Assembly: GCA_019359275.1 (NCBI GenBank)
Contig: JAHHHP010000029.1
Coordinates: forward strand, 1 to 63,982
Length of the DNA stretch: 63,982 nucleotides
Source: Myxacorys chilensis ATA2-1-KO14
GTDB taxonomy: Bacteria > Cyanobacteriota > Cyanobacteriia > Leptolyngbyales > Leptolyngbyaceae
Direction of reading: 5' to 3'
Part shown: one piece after another, positions 8,467-16,325 of the stretch
How positions within the stretch are numbered: position 1 is the stretch's first letter
Layout: each line of letters starts with the position of its first letter
Translations under genes and position numbers: made by a program
The notes under the pieces: model-generated
What the model was told of the DNA's origin: nothing
What the model saw: only the letters and a program-made list of their open reading frames with translations
The model's database searches: none

Positions 8467-8593
8467 GTCAGAAGTTGCTGCTTAAAAATAATTGTCAACA
8501 GATAGAGAGCCAAACTCGCTACAATGAGACTCTGCTAAAAGCAGGATGCGACAAAACGCGCATTGCTTATTTTCTTCATTCCTTCTCAAATTT

Positions 8594-9961
8594 ATGGCTT
8601 TACCGATCGTTGCCATCATTGGTCGTCCCAATGTGGGAAAATCGACCCTCATGAATCGCTTGTCACAAGTGCAGGACGCGATCGTGTATGACGAACCGGG
8701 CGTCACCCGCGATCGCCTCTACAAAAAAGCCTTTTGGCGCGATCGCGAGTTTCTCGTCGTCGACACAGGCGGACTCGTGTTTGGCGATGATACCGAATTT
8801 TTGCCGCTGATTCGTCAACAGGCGATGTTAGCCTTGTCGGAGTCTAAAGCCGCCATTTTCGTCGTTGACGGTCAGCAAGGGCTAAACGGCGCAGACGAAG
8901 AGATCGCTCAATGGCTGCGAGAACAGTCTGTTCCCGTGCTGTTGGCGGTCAACAAATGCGAATCGGTCGATCAAGGTATGGCTCAAGCGGCTGAATTTTG
9001 GTCGCTAGGACTCGGTCAGCCGTATGCCGTATCGGGCATTCATGGCAATGGAACCGGAGATTTGCTCGATGCGTTAGTAGAATATTTACCCACATACGAC
9101 GAGCTAGAAGAAGATTCAGAAATTCGAGTCGCGATCGCGGGTCGCCCAAACGTCGGCAAATCTAGCTTGCTGAATGCTTTTGTGGGTGAAGAGCGCTCGA
9201 TCGTCAGTCCAATTTCTGGCACAACGCGAGACGCGATCGATATGCTGGTCGAGCGGGCGGGCAAAACCTATCGGTTGATCGATACTGCTGGAATTCGCAA
9301 GAAAAAGAACGTTGAATACGGCCCCGAATTCTTCGGCGTTAACCGAGCCTTCCGAGCGATCGAGCGGTCGGATGTCGTGCTGCTGGTGATTGATGCGCTC
9401 GATGGCGTTACCGAGCAAGACCAAAAGCTGACCGGACGCATTGCCGATGATGGACGCGCCTGTGTTGTCGTCGTTAACAAATGGGATGCTGTCGAAAAAG
9501 ATTCCCACACGATCTACGAATTCGAGCAAACCTTGCGGAGTCGGCTGTACTTTGTAGAATGGTCGAACATCATTTTCATCAGCGCCCACACCGGACAGCG
9601 CGTTGAAAAAATCTTTGACTTAATCAACACGGCGGCTGAACAGCATAAGCGGCGCGTTTCTACCTCTGTGATCAATGAAGTCATTGAGGAAGCCACAAAA
9701 TGGTACTCGCCTCCGACCACCCGCCAAGGTCGTCAAGGCAAGATTTACTACGGAACGCAAGTCAGTTCTGGGCCACCCGCGATCGCGCTGTTTGTTAACG
9801 ATCCAAAACTATTTGGCGACAACTACCGCCGCTATATGGAACGTCAGTTTCGTAAAGCATTAGGGTTTGAGGGCACTCCGATTCGCCTGATGTGGCGAGG
9901 TAAGAAACTCCGCGACTTTGAGCGGAACAGTTCGGTAAATCGGGCGACCAAGGTTAAATAA
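8594..9961 (+). CDS. der: Ribosome biogenesis GTPase Der (EngA)
   Basis: Der is a cytosolic GTPase with two tandem G domains needed for 50S subunit assembly. The 455-residue product shows the first P-loop GRPNVGKST at residues 10-18 with DTGG and NKCE motifs, and a second P-loop GRPNVGKSS near residue 183 with DTAG and NKWD. The C-terminal KH-like domain follows, with [17 protein letters not shown] and ending in [13 protein letters not shown] longer frame opens at 8546, but the family N-terminus [15 protein letters not shown] fixes the start at 8594. The 63-bp repeat array lies in its upstream region. The next gene, an ECF-type T component, follows after about 100 bases. Confidence 0.96.
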   Translation: MALPIVAIIGRPNVGKSTLMNRLSQVQDAIVYDEPGVTRDRLYKKAFWRDREFLVVDTGGLVFGDDTEFLPLIRQQAMLALSESKAAIFVVDGQQGLNGADEEIAQWLREQSVPVLLAVNKCESVDQGMAQAAEFWSLGLGQPYAVSGIHGNGTGDLLDALVEYLPTYDELEEDSEIRVAIAGRPNVGKSSLLNAFVGEERSIVSPISGTTRDAIDMLVERAGKTYRLIDTAGIRKKKNVEYGPEFFGVNRAFRAIERSDVVLLVIDALDGVTEQDQKLTGRIADDGRACVVVVNKWDAVEKDSHTIYEFEQTLRSRLYFVEWSNIIFISAHTGQRVEKIFDLINTAAEQHKRRVSTSVINEVIEEATKWYSPPTTRQGRQGKIYYGTQVSSGPPAIALFVNDPKLFGDNYRRYMERQFRKALGFEGTPIRLMWRGKKLRDFERNSSVNRATKVK

Positions 9962-10022
9962 GGGATGAGGGAACCTTCGACCTGCTCCGCGAGGAAGGAC
10001 GCCTCACGGCAACGATGACCTA

Positions 10023-10054
10023 CCCTCATCCCTCATCCCTCATCCCTCATCCCT
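10023..10054. repeat. Heptanucleotide tandem repeat CCCTCAT
   Basis: Four consecutive CCCTCAT units plus a partial unit occupy the last 40 bases before the start of the CbiQ-like gene. An inverted copy (AAGGGATGAGGG) occurs at about 9961-9972, just after the der stop, so the two could pair across the intergenic gap. Related TCATCCCTCATCCCTT sequence lies in the ileS leader near 2510-2527. Short heptamer repeats of this kind (STRR) are common in filamentous cyanobacteria. Confidence 0.85.
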
Positions 10055-10060
10055 TCTCTA

Positions 10061-11071
10061 ATGGATTTACTACGATCGCTGCCCCTCGGTCTGTATCTCG
10101 AAAACCCGGTGACTTGGCTTCACCGCCTCGATCCGCGAGTCAAGTTGGCTTGGCTGATGAGCTTTTTAGCGGCTCCCTTGCTGGCAACAGCAACTTGGCG
10201 GCTGATCTTGGTGGCGGTGCTGATTTTGCTGACTGTGGCGGCTCGCATTCCACTGCGAATCTGGCGTCAGCAGATGGGCTGGCTGTTGTTTTTAGCAGTT
10301 TATGTGTTTGCCTTGGTTGCGATCGCTCCGGATGGTTTAGGAGTAGATTCCCAGCCCCGTTTACCCCCAAACGAATTGGCTTTCACTCAGCAAGCCAGTA
10401 CGCCTCTACCCTCAACGCCGAGTCCTGCCTGGTACAATCCCTTAAACTTTGGGCAAAAGCCTGATCCAGATCGGCAAGCAGCCGTGGCGAAGCTCAAACG
10501 CCCTGACTTGCCCCAGCCGACGGGCTATAGTTACATCGTATTTCAGCGGGGACTATTGAAAGTGTCGCGGCGATCGCTCGATCTCGCCATTCGCATTAGT
10601 ACGCTCTTGTTTACGCTGATCTACAGTACGACGTTGTATCTGCTGACCACTGCGCCCGAAGAAGTGACCGCAGGATTGGAAGATTTGATGAGTCCGTTGC
10701 GACAATTTAATGTTCCAGTCACTGAAATTGCACTGACGTTAACCTTGTCTTTGCGCTTCATTCCGCTTGTCCTGGAAGAGTTTCAGAACCTGGTGCGCTC
10801 CATTCAAACTCGTGCCATTAACTGGCGCAAACTAGGATTGCGGCGATCGGCGCAAATCTGGATGTTAGTGGCTGAGCGGTTGCTCGAAAATCTTCTCCTG
10901 CGAGCCGAACAAATTGCGAGCGCGATGAAGGTACGCGGGTTTACCAGCCCAAACCGCCACCGGGTTCCGTGGCACGATCTCAAGATTGGTCGCTATGACT
11001 GGGTAGCGCTGGGCGTATTGGGCGTACTGTGGGCCGCGAGAGTGGGTTTCGGGCAGATTGGCAGCGGATGA
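10061..11071 (+). CDS. CbiQ/EcfT-type energy-coupling factor transmembrane protein
   Basis: The 336-residue protein looks like the T component of an ECF vitamin or metal transporter. After an N-terminal LYLENPVTWLHRLDPRVKL block come hydrophobic helices near residues 30-60 and 75-95, a hydrophilic insert rich in Pro around residues 100-160, two more helices, and the coupling motif region with ARG-like signatures (FQNLVRSIQTRAINWRKLGLRR; EQIASAMKVRGFTSPNRHR). ECF T components couple two ATPases to a substrate-binding S subunit in the inner membrane. No S component or ATPase gene is adjacent, so the substrate is unknown; cyanobacteria commonly carry this gene alone. Its stop overlaps the likely start of the next gene (ATGA). 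Confidence 0.85.
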   Translation: MDLLRSLPLGLYLENPVTWLHRLDPRVKLAWLMSFLAAPLLATATWRLILVAVLILLTVAARIPLRIWRQQMGWLLFLAVYVFALVAIAPDGLGVDSQPRLPPNELAFTQQASTPLPSTPSPAWYNPLNFGQKPDPDRQAAVAKLKRPDLPQPTGYSYIVFQRGLLKVSRRSLDLAIRISTLLFTLIYSTTLYLLTTAPEEVTAGLEDLMSPLRQFNVPVTEIALTLTLSLRFIPLVLEEFQNLVRSIQTRAINWRKLGLRRSAQIWMLVAERLLENLLLRAEQIASAMKVRGFTSPNRHRVPWHDLKIGRYDWVALGVLGVLWAARVGFGQIGSG

Positions 11072-12552
11072 TCGGAATGAATACTCCTTCACTACCCCAT
11101 TCCGTTTCGGCTTGGCATTGGCGATCGCGCCCTCTCAATCATCGGACTGGATCACAGGTGTTTGCGGCTTTGTTTTTGAATCAGGCGATTCCTTCGGAAG
11201 CTTGCGGAGCAATCGCAACCCTACTTGAAAGTCCTTATCCTCCATCGCCCGATTATCCACAGTTAGGACGGTATTCGATTTGTGCAGGTTCGCCCCGGTG
11301 CATCAATGGTCAGCCTCAGCTGTGGACACCTGCGATCGGGGAGGTGTTGCCCTTTCTAAACCATCTAATATCGCAGGCTGCTTCAAATGCTGAACGCCAC
11401 GTTGAAGCAACGGCGTCGCTCCCGTTTACGGGAGGCTGGCTCGGCTGGCTTGGCTACGATGTCGCTTGGGAAATTGAGCGATTGCCTTATGTGAATTCTG
11501 ATCTGTTGCCGTTCCCGATCGCATATTGGTATGAACCAGAGTGCTTTACTGTTTTAGATCACGAACAGCAGATCCTTTGGTTAGCGGCAACAACTCCAGA
11601 TCAAATCGATCAGATGGAGCAACAGCTAGAAACTAATTCGAGCATTGTTTCTATGGCTGCTCCTTCGCTGATCCCCCAGTTTCAGCTGTCTCAAGCACCC
11701 CAGTTTCAACTGTCTCAAGTTCAGCATGAAGCGATCGTTCTCAAGGCGAAGCAACACATCGAAGCGGGTGACATTTTTCAGGCGAATTTGTCGCTGCGAT
11801 TTGAAGTTGAAACCACGGCAGAGAGTTGGTCAATCTATCGATCGCTACAACAGATCAATCCTTCTCCCTTTGCGAGTTATTGGAAGACGCCTTGGGGCGC
11901 GATGATTAGCTGTTCTCCCGAACGATTGGTTCATTCTAGAGATGGCATTGCGCAAACTCGCCCAATTGCAGGCACGCGATCGCGGGGGCGATCGCGAGAG
12001 CAAGATCAGCAGCTTGCCGCAGAACTGCTCAGCAATACCAAAGAACGAGCCGAACATATCATGCTGGTTGATTTGGAACGCAATGATTTAGGACGGGTGT
12101 GTGAATGGGGATCGGTCGCTGTCAATGAACTGCTAGCGATCGAGCGCTACAGTCATGTGATGCATTTAGTCAGCAATGTTAAAGGCAAACTCCGCTCCGA
12201 TGTAAATGCCGTCGATCTCATTCGGGCGTTGTTTCCGGGTGGAACGATTACAGGGTGTCCAAAAGTCCGCTGTATGAAGATCATCGAGGAACTGGAACCC
12301 GTCCGCCGCAATTTGTTTTATGGCTCGTGCGGCTACTTAGATTGGCGTGGCTATCTTGATCTCAATATTCTAATTAGAACGCTGCTCTATGCCCAGTCTA
12401 CCCCTCACACCGCTGCCAAAGTTTGGGGGCAAGTTGGTGCAGGCATTGTTGCTGATAGCGATCCTGAACGAGAATGGCATGAGTCGTTACACAAAGCTCA
12501 AGCTCAATTGCAGGCGCTAGAGTTAGCGATGTCGAGCCTGATATCTGACTGA
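11068..12552 (+). CDS. Anthranilate synthase component I / PabB family chorismate-binding enzyme
   Basis: The protein belongs to the chorismate-binding superfamily (TrpE/PabB). An N-terminal regulatory-type domain includes FTGGWLGWLGYDVAWEIERLP; the catalytic domain starts near residue 225 with QHEAIVLKAKQHIEAGDIFQ and contains RPIAGTRSRG, ELLSNTKERAEHIMLVDLERNDLG, FPGGTITGCPKVR, and the terminal GAGIVADSDPEREW block. The PIAGT motif is typical of anthranilate synthase, whereas many aminodeoxychorismate synthases have Lys there (PIKGT); this favours TrpE-type chemistry but does not settle it. The start could be 11068, overlapping the upstream stop, or 11077 (MNTPSLPHS). Translational coupling with the CbiQ-like gene is likely. 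The glutamine amidotransferase partner is not in the window. Confidence 0.85.
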   Translation: MIGMNTPSLPHSVSAWHWRSRPLNHRTGSQVFAALFLNQAIPSEACGAIATLLESPYPPSPDYPQLGRYSICAGSPRCINGQPQLWTPAIGEVLPFLNHLISQAASNAERHVEATASLPFTGGWLGWLGYDVAWEIERLPYVNSDLLPFPIAYWYEPECFTVLDHEQQILWLAATTPDQIDQMEQQLETNSSIVSMAAPSLIPQFQLSQAPQFQLSQVQHEAIVLKAKQHIEAGDIFQANLSLRFEVETTAESWSIYRSLQQINPSPFASYWKTPWGAMISCSPERLVHSRDGIAQTRPIAGTRSRGRSREQDQQLAAELLSNTKERAEHIMLVDLERNDLGRVCEWGSVAVNELLAIERYSHVMHLVSNVKGKLRSDVNAVDLIRALFPGGTITGCPKVRCMKIIEELEPVRRNLFYGSCGYLDWRGYLDLNILIRTLLYAQSTPHTAAKVWGQVGAGIVADSDPEREWHESLHKAQAQLQALELAMSSLISD

Positions 12553-12605
12553 GAGAATTTCACCCGATCGCGCTGAGCAGGACAGGCAATCGGCTGTATA
12601 CTCGC

Positions 12606-12665
12606 TTGAAACTCTGGGTCTTGAAACTCTGGGTCTTGAAACTCTGGGTCTTGAAACTCTGAGTT
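12606..12665. repeat. 15-bp tandem repeat, four copies
   Basis: TTGAAACTCTGGGTC is repeated at 12606, 12621, 12636 and 12651; the first three copies are identical and the last ends differently (GAGTT). The array sits in the 200-base gap between the chorismate enzyme and the LpxB-like gene and so lies in the latter's promoter region. Exact copies suggest recent slippage expansion and a length that may vary between strains. Confidence 0.92.
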
Positions 12666-12751
12666 CAGTGTGACAGTCTCATACTCTTGATAGTCTAGTG
12701 ATGGTCTAGTAGGGCGATCACAGCCTTTTGGTTCACTTCTACGTCTTACCT

Positions 12752-14062
12752 ATGGCTCATGAGATTGACATTCTAATTCTCTCCAATGCTCCTGGTGAAC
12801 TAGCAACTTGGGTAAAGCCTGTAGTGCGGGAATTACGGGCGCTATTGGGCAATGAGCGCGATGCCGTCAGAATCTCTGTCGTCCTGTCACCCTGTCCGAA
12901 TGCAAGTGGTCAAGAAGCAGACATCGCGAGAAGTTATCCTGAAGTCGATCGCGTTCAAGCCGCCGATAAATTCTTTCCCTTTTTATTATTTGGCAAGACG
13001 GCAGAAAATTGGGAGTGGCGCGATCGCGGCGTTGTTATTTTCCTTGGCGGCGACCAGTTCTTTCCGGTAGTGATTGGCAAGCGCTTAGGCTATCGCAGCG
13101 TGATTTACGCCGAGTGGGAAGCCCGCTGGCATCGCTGGATCGATCGCTTTGCGGTGATGCGCTCTGAAATTGTCGATCGCGCTCCCCAACAGTATGCCCG
13201 CAAGCTAACTGTTGTGGGTGATTTGATGGCAGAAGTCGGAGCCTACGCGCGATCAGAGACTTCCAGTTCTTCTACTCCGCTCATTGGTCTGCTTCCTGGT
13301 TCTAAACCCGCCAAGCTCGCTCAAGGCGTTCCTTTTTTAGCCGCGATCGCAGAATGCATTCACGCTCAACGCCCCGACGCGCAATTTATTGTGCCCGTTG
13401 CCCCAACGTTAGATTTGCCAACCTTGGCTCAATATGGCGATCCGTCCCAAAACCCAGTCGTGCCTTTGATGGGCAACATTTCTCTAAAGCTGATTCAATC
13501 TGAAACAGGGCATGCCCATCTCGAAACCCAAAATGGCCTTTCTATCGAGGTTAAGGTCAATCCAGTAGAGCGAGTCCCGGCCTATGAGGTGTTATCTCAA
13601 TGTTCTCTCTGCCTTACGACCGTTGGCGCAAACACGGCAGAATTAGGCTCTCTCGCCGTGCCGATGATTGTTCTCCTGCCGACGCAGCAACTTGACGCCA
13701 TGCGATCGTGGGACGGGTTGCCCGGACTGCTGGTGAACTTGCCAGGGGTTGGCTCCAGTTTCGCCAAGATTGTGAATGGGCTGGCGTTGAAGCGGCTAGG
13801 ATTACTGGCTTGGCCCAACATTTGGGCGAAAAAAATGATTGTGCCCGAACTCGTGGGAAAGCTTCAAGCGAAAGATGTAGCGGCGTTAGTGATCGATTAT
13901 CTCGATCATCCAGAAAAGCTAAAAGCCATGCAGGAAGACCTGCGGCGGCTACGAGGAGCGCCAGGAGCCGCGAGGAAATTAGCAGAGATGGTTCAAGAGG
14001 AGATCAGCACGCTCGAAGGGAATCATTCTGAAGATCTCCCGTCGCGGCGTCCTAGCTCGTAG
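12752..14062 (+). CDS. Lipid-A-disaccharide synthase-related glycosyltransferase
   Basis: This 436-residue protein matches the cyanobacterial LpxB-related family. It opens with ILILSNAPGELATWVKPVVREL, followed by SPCPNASGQEADIA and VIFLGGDQFFPVVIGKRLGY; a GT-B fold nucleotide-sugar region follows (LIGLLPGSKPAKLAQGVPFL) and TVGANTAELGSLAVPMIVLLP near residue 295. LpxB proper makes the lipid A disaccharide from UDP-diacylglucosamine and lipid X. Cyanobacteria make atypical lipid A, so the acceptor of this paralogue is uncertain. The start at 12752 (MAHEIDILIL) is preferred over an in-frame codon 8 codons upstream. The last 40 bases overlap the 3' end of the convergent gene at 14023-14412. Confidence 0.85.
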   Translation: MAHEIDILILSNAPGELATWVKPVVRELRALLGNERDAVRISVVLSPCPNASGQEADIARSYPEVDRVQAADKFFPFLLFGKTAENWEWRDRGVVIFLGGDQFFPVVIGKRLGYRSVIYAEWEARWHRWIDRFAVMRSEIVDRAPQQYARKLTVVGDLMAEVGAYARSETSSSSTPLIGLLPGSKPAKLAQGVPFLAAIAECIHAQRPDAQFIVPVAPTLDLPTLAQYGDPSQNPVVPLMGNISLKLIQSETGHAHLETQNGLSIEVKVNPVERVPAYEVLSQCSLCLTTVGANTAELGSLAVPMIVLLPTQQLDAMRSWDGLPGLLVNLPGVGSSFAKIVNGLALKRLGLLAWPNIWAKKMIVPELVGKLQAKDVAALVIDYLDHPEKLKAMQEDLRRLRGAPGAARKLAEMVQEEISTLEGNHSEDLPSRRPSS

Positions 14063-14412
14063 ATGCCACAGCCAATACAGGCAACAATTCCAACACTGAT
14101 GGCCCAACTTTGGCCTAAGCTCAACTCGACGCCAAGGCTACAGAGTGTGCCAACACCGAGAAACGGTAAAATGCTTAAAATCGAAGCGTAGAAAGCATTT
14201 TGAGATTCTCTAGCAGGGCGAGTTCGCTCAAATTCTTGCTCAGACGTGTAGAGCGATCGCTCAGCGTAATTGAACCAGCGACTCAACTGATGAGTGATCC
14301 AATCTCCGACGGGTGAAAACCCCAAATAGAGTGCCAGCGACCACAATCCGGCTCCCGCAATTTCGGTTGCGTCAATGTTAATTGCGAAGAGACCCAGATC
14401 GAGCGTGGTCAT
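14023..14412 (-). CDS. Conserved hypothetical membrane protein
   Basis: I do not know a function for this 129-residue protein. It has a hydrophobic stretch at residues 17-32 (IAGAGLWSLALYLGF), a charged middle (QLSRWFNYAERSLYTSEQEFERTRPARES), and two helices near 75-118 (ILSILPFLGVGTLCSLGVEL; WAISVGIVACIGCGIYEL). This suggests an integral membrane protein with about three segments. The gene is convergent with the LpxB-like gene, and the two coding regions overlap by 40 bases. It does not appear to be in an operon with pdxH, which lies 160 bases away in the same direction upstream. Confidence 0.65.
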   Translation of the reverse strand: MTTLDLGLFAINIDATEIAGAGLWSLALYLGFSPVGDWITHQLSRWFNYAERSLYTSEQEFERTRPARESQNAFYASILSILPFLGVGTLCSLGVELSLGQSWAISVGIVACIGCGIYELGRRDGRSSE

Positions 14413-14475
14413 AGAAATGGTAAGTCAGGGGTTGAAAAATATTGTAACAAGCTAGACAAGCTAGTTTGCAATTCG

Positions 14476-14523
14476 TAATAGTAGTGTCCTCATCCTAAAT
14501 CTAATAGTAGTGCCCTCACCCTA
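14476..14523. repeat. Direct repeat of 22 bases in the pdxH/14412 gap
   Basis: TAATAGTAGTGTCCTCATCC (14476 on) recurs with two substitutions at 14502 (TAATAGTAGTGCCCTCACCC), a 26-base period. A GA-rich tail (GAGGGAGAGGAGACAAGAG) follows to about 14560. The gap between the two minus-strand genes otherwise shows nothing coding. It resembles the GAGGGAGAGG-type dispersed intergenic repeats seen elsewhere in the window. Confidence 0.7.
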
Positions 14524-14578
14524 GCCACTTTCTGAGGGAGAGGAGACAAGAGAGAGGGAACAAGAGATTTGGCCTAAA

Positions 14579-15220
14579 TTAGGGTGATAAGCGTTCGATG
14601 ATCCACTGATCTTTATCGCAACGATAGCGTAGTCGATCGTGCAGTCGGTTCGATCGTCCTTGCCAAAATTCGATCTCAGTTGGCTTTACTCGAAAGCCTC
14701 CCCAGTGCGGCGGACGGGGAATTTCTTTGTGTTCGTATTGGGTTTTAAGTTGCTCTAATCGCTGCTCTAAAATGGCGCGATCGCGAATCACGTCACTTTG
14801 CTCGGATGCCCAAGCCCCAAGCTGGCTGCCCACGGGACGACTGTGAAAGTAAGCGTCCGACTCTTTTGACGCAATTTTTTCGACGGTTCCCACAATCCGG
14901 ACTTGGCGTTCGAGTTCTTTCCAGAGAAACACGATCGCAGCGTTTGGATTCTCAACAAGCTGTTTGCCTTTGTCGCTGTTGTAGTTGGTGTAGAACACAA
15001 ATCCGCGATCGTCAAATCCTTTCAGCAGCACAATTCGCGCTGAGGGAATGCCATCTCTACTAGCAGTTGCGACGGTCATTGCATTCGGTTCTGGCAAGCC
15101 AGCCTGCATCGCCTGATCAAACCAAATTTGAAATTGCTTCACTGGATTAGGATCAATTTCACTCTCGGTGAGTGCTTGGAGTGTGTAATCTTGTCTAAGA
15201 TCAGCTATCGAGGTATCCAT
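14579..15220 (-). CDS. pdxH: Pyridoxamine 5'-phosphate oxidase
   Basis: PdxH is an FMN enzyme that oxidises pyridoxine or pyridoxamine 5'-phosphate to pyridoxal 5'-phosphate. The 213-residue product begins MDTSIADLRQDYTLQALTE and shows EPNAMTVATASRDGIPSARIVLLKGFDDRGFVFYTNY..KGKQL, with FMN-binding Arg, Lys and Ser positions, then WKELERQVRIVGTVEKI and the C-terminal WGGFRVKPTEIEFWQGR...LHDR. A longer frame begins 32 codons upstream at 15316, but it would overlap the divergent glk gene; family length and N-terminus fit the ATG at 15220. Only 52 bases separate the pdxH and glk starts, so they share a divergent promoter region. Confidence 0.94.
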   Translation of the reverse strand: MDTSIADLRQDYTLQALTESEIDPNPVKQFQIWFDQAMQAGLPEPNAMTVATASRDGIPSARIVLLKGFDDRGFVFYTNYNSDKGKQLVENPNAAIVFLWKELERQVRIVGTVEKIASKESDAYFHSRPVGSQLGAWASEQSDVIRDRAILEQRLEQLKTQYEHKEIPRPPHWGGFRVKPTEIEFWQGRSNRLHDRLRYRCDKDQWIIERLSP

Positions 15221-15272
15221 GCCTGCGCGGTTGAGTTCTAGTTGTATTGTATTTGCTCGGAGTGTTGAAGTC

Positions 15273-16325
15273 ATGACGCTGCTACTTGCTGGTGATATTG
15301 GTGGAACAAAAACCATTTTGCGCTTAGTCAGAGCGGCGAACAGCGCAAATCAGGAAGCGGCGCTAGAGTCGCTATATGAGGTGCGCTATTCGAGCCATGA
15401 GTTTTTGGGCTTAGAGCCAATGGTGAAAACCTTTCTAAAAGCCGCTGAGCAAGAGTTAGGAGAGCCGTTTGCACCCGAAAAAGCTTGCCTTGCGATCGCG
15501 GGTCCCATTCTCAACAACAAATCGAAACTCACCAATCTCACCTGGACTATCGACGCAGATCTGTTTTCAGAGGAGCTTTCCATTCCAAAAGTGGCATTAA
15601 TCAACGACTTTGCGGCAATTGGCTACGGCGTGCTGGGCTTGAGCGATTTAGATATCCACACGCTGCAAGTAGGCAAACTCGAGAAAAACGCCCCGATCGC
15701 TGTGATTGGCGCGGGTACAGGATTAGGTCAATGTTTTCTGGTTCACACGGGAGAAACCTATCAGGTCTTGAGTTCCGAAGGGGGACACGCCGATTTTGCG
15801 CCCAAAACAGAATTAGAGTTCCAATTGGCGGGATATTTGTTAGATAAAAATAATATTGAGCGGATTTCGGTAGAACGGGTGGTGTCAGGTCAAGGAATTG
15901 TGGCGATCTATCAGTTTTTACGCGATCGCAACTTCGCAACAGAATCTCCTGAAGTCGGGAATGTGGTTCGAGAGTGGGAGTCACAAGCGGGGCGCAGTGA
16001 GAAAAGCGCAGATCCAGCGGCGGCAATTTCTCAAGCTGCGTTAGAAGGCAGCGATCGCTTGTCCGTCAAAACGATGCAGATGTTTGTCGAAGCCTATGGC
16101 GCAGAGGCGGGTAATCTAGCGCTGAAGCTGTTGCCGTATGGCGGCGTTTATATCGCGGGGGGCATCGCGGCTAAAAATCTTTCGTTGATTAAGGAAGGTA
16201 GTTTTCTCTACGCCTTTACTCACAAAGGACGGATGGCTGGACTGATGGAGCGAGTTCCTGTTCATGTGGTGTTAAATCCTCAAGTTGGACTGATCGGAGC
16301 CGCTCTTTGTGCCTCTAGGCTGTAG
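15273..16325 (+). CDS. glk: Glucokinase
   Basis: The 350-residue protein phosphorylates glucose at C6 with ATP in the cytosol. It belongs to the bacterial ROK-unlike glucokinase family (Glk/PF02685): phosphate-binding LLLAGDIGGTKT at residues 4-14, catalytic LINDFAAIGYGV near residue 110, GAGTGLGQCFL and EGGHADFAP near 145-175, and GGVYIAGGIAAKN near 290. The ATG at 15273 places the first beta strand at the N-terminus; an in-frame codon 18 residues upstream would overlap pdxH. The next genes belong to a sugar ABC transporter, which suggests that this locus takes up and phosphorylates sugar. Its stop abuts the stop of the minus-strand binding protein. Confidence 0.94.
   Translation: MTLLLAGDIGGTKTILRLVRAANSANQEAALESLYEVRYSSHEFLGLEPMVKTFLKAAEQELGEPFAPEKACLAIAGPILNNKSKLTNLTWTIDADLFSEELSIPKVALINDFAAIGYGVLGLSDLDIHTLQVGKLEKNAPIAVIGAGTGLGQCFLVHTGETYQVLSSEGGHADFAPKTELEFQLAGYLLDKNNIERISVERVVSGQGIVAIYQFLRDRNFATESPEVGNVVREWESQAGRSEKSADPAAAISQAALEGSDRLSVKTMQMFVEAYGAEAGNLALKLLPYGGVYIAGGIAAKNLSLIKEGSFLYAFTHKGRMAGLMERVPVHVVLNPQVGLIGAALCASRL

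Noticed and set aside
8187..8513. A 108-residue minus-strand frame across the 63-bp repeat
   Set aside because: Its repeated residues come directly from the tandem DNA repeat, and neither its sequence nor position suggests a real gene.
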